64,000 bases of DNA. Origin: Oryzias latipes (taxonomy: Eukaryota > Chordata > Actinopteri > Beloniformes > Adrianichthyidae). Below the pieces are notes generated by a model that had not been told where the DNA came from, did not search any database, and saw only the letters and a list, made by a program, of their open reading frames with translations. The stretch spans positions 7,259,325-7,323,324 of the forward strand of contig NC_019879.2 in NCBI RefSeq assembly GCF_002234675.1, given 5' to 3'. This document shows, one piece after another, positions 62,249-64,000 of this stretch (its first letter is position 1; each line of letters starts with the position of its first letter). The translations under genes were made by a program, and so were the position numbers.

Positions 62249-64000
62249 TTTAATACTAAAGATGTATGAAAGACATACCGAAAAAATATGTCTTTCAGTG
62301 TTTAACTGGCTGTCTTTGGATTATGCATGCCTGAATAATGGCCATTCTTACTCCTCATCTCTCTGTTCACTGCTTGCTAATTTACATAGCAGGGGTCCCA
62401 GCAGGAGGGGGCGGGGTTGTAACACGACTCCTTCAGCAGAGCCAGGCTGAGAGAGGCTTTGACATGTAAGATGTTAGATGTTAGAATGCCAGATGTTAGA
62501 ATGACCAGTTCATTTTATATCTATGAAAATATTCAGGTAGCTATGGGACATGTTTAGCTATAGGTCTGTGAAAATTGGTGTCGATTGTTGAAACATAAGT
62601 TACCATAAAAAAATGTTTGTTTGGAGTCTAGACAGATTTAACACAGGTTTTTGGATGAAAAAGGATTTTTTATAAATCATCTGTTACACTTTTAAGTCTG
62701 AAAAAAATATGGAAGGCAGCAAACACAGATCCCTACCGTTTTTAATTTTTTTGTGCTGAAAGATAAGTTATGCAAAAAAATAGGTGTTTGCAGTTTTGCC
62801 TAAAAAGACGTTTTCGGACCTTTTTGGATGAAATGATGTCTAAAAGTTCACCTGTAACTTCAATAATTCTGAATTTTTTTAGGAAGCAGTAGCACATAAA
62901 TGCCTATGAAAGTTGAATTCTTGGTGCTGATAACCTAAACAGAATTTATGCTAAAAATCTTTGTTCAGTCCAAAATTTCATTAAAAAAATCAAGTGATGA
63001 AGTTTCTCGTAGACCCTATAGTGTTACATATCAAAGCTGGAGGTTATTAAAGGCATCTAATTCTGAAATCTCAGCTTCCTGAGACAAACGGCTGATTTAT
63101 AATAAATTTCTATTATTTGGGTGCACATAATCGACCACTTCCTGTTACGCAGGCACCGTCAGGTGTACACCCATGAAACTTTACATGATGAGAGAGGACC
63201 CTTCTGAGTATCTCCAGTTTTAATTTCATGCACATCGGACAAAGCAAAGAGAAAATACAGGGCAGAATGTGCCCAATGCAATAACTAGGTGGCGCTATAG
63301 AGCTCGTCCAAGATTGTCATATCCATGGGTTCAGAATAGAAGCTTCATCATATCCATTGAATTTCAGTGAGATTGGACAAGGAATGTGCACGTGAGAGCA
63401 ACTTTTGTGTGCATAGCGAGATGCCCAACTTTGCCGCTCTGTCACGACCACACCCCCGCATTGAAAGTTATGGTTTTTTGTCAGAGTAAACTTCAATGGC
63501 TTTTCAACAGGTGGACGTCATTTTCAGGTGTGTCGGCTCATCCTACTCGGAGTAGTGATGCTCCAAGTAAAACATGTCATTTCCTCTTGCCAGCAGGTGG
63601 CGCTACACTTTTTCCAGATTTTTTCACTGCAGATGTGTTCAGAGTCAGACTACAATCATGCACATCAATTTTGGATCAGATTGGATTATGCATGGCTGAG
63701 TAATGGCCATTTTTCTTTTCATGGCGTGTTTTCGAAACGACCTCCAATTTTGACGCGCCGCCATGGTCACAAACATCCATAAAAACTTAAAAGCTTTGCA
63801 ATTTAACATCGGACATGTGTCTAGTTTACAAAACCAAAGTTTGGAGTCATTACTCTCAAATCTCTAGGAGGAGTTCGTTCTAGAGCGAGGCCTGCAAATG
63901 ACCAAAATACAGCAAAAATGACATATTGTCATCAAAATATCAGACTTCCTGTGCGACTGACAGCTTGGTCCCAAGAGACTTTTTTGTAGGTTTCTATCCG

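Larger units (their letters stand above)
58847..64000. repeat. 5.4-kb tandem array, third unit (cut by window edge)
   Basis: About 5154 of an expected 5400 bases are present. Private changes include loss of a short TTCAGAGCA-like segment near 61923 and of TATTTG near 62757, so it is a separate copy and not a duplicate read-out of unit 2. Confidence 0.93.

Overview
This is vertebrate nuclear DNA, most probably from a ray-finned (teleost) fish. It is AT-rich, its genes are split by short GT-AG introns, and it is crowded with repeat families typical of teleosts: Tc1/mariner, hAT, piggyBac and Harbinger-like MITEs, L2/CR1-like LINEs and SINE-like elements. The species cannot be read from the sequence. 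No CRISPR array, operon or recognisable tRNA/rRNA gene was seen.

Left half (1-41.2 kb): four protein genes, all on the minus strand and in the same order of transcription. They are asmtl (first five coding exons, 1382-4524; the rest lies beyond the left edge), p2ry8 (two coding exons, 7987-10531), upf3a (ten coding exons, 13735-21386) and cdc16 (eighteen coding exons, 24118-41211). I rebuilt the exon-intron structures by hand from frame, splice sites and resemblance to the human proteins. Frame is kept across every junction, giving 328 (P2RY8), 462 (UPF3A) and 618 (CDC16) residues. A possible fifth, very small gene (21661-22090) with an N-myristoylation-like start lies between upf3a and cdc16. 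ASMTL and P2RY8 are neighbours in the human pseudoautosomal region, and UPF3A and CDC16 are neighbours at human 13q34, so this window joins two human-separate blocks.

The genes have different jobs. ASMTL carries a Maf-type nucleotide pyrophosphatase domain. P2RY8 is a lymphocyte G-protein-coupled receptor. UPF3A acts in nonsense-mediated mRNA decay. CDC16 is the APC6 subunit of the anaphase-promoting complex. Nothing suggests that they form one pathway.

Introns and spacers hold many mobile elements, often nested: a fold-back element inside another MITE (asmtl intron 1), a Tc1 with a piggyBac MITE inside it (cdc16 intron 5), a TIR element inside a LINE (cdc16 intron 2), and a TIR-bounded minisatellite between upf3a and cdc16.

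Right part (41.2-64 kb): a gene-poor spacer, a 1000-N assembly gap (46885-47884), then almost three head-to-tail copies of a 5.4-kb composite unit. Each unit holds a decayed hAT transposase piece, an LTR- or MITE-like dispersed repeat, an L2/CR1-like LINE 3' fragment and about 2 kb of an unclassified family ending in (AAT)n. This array runs off the right edge and is the most unusual structure in the window.
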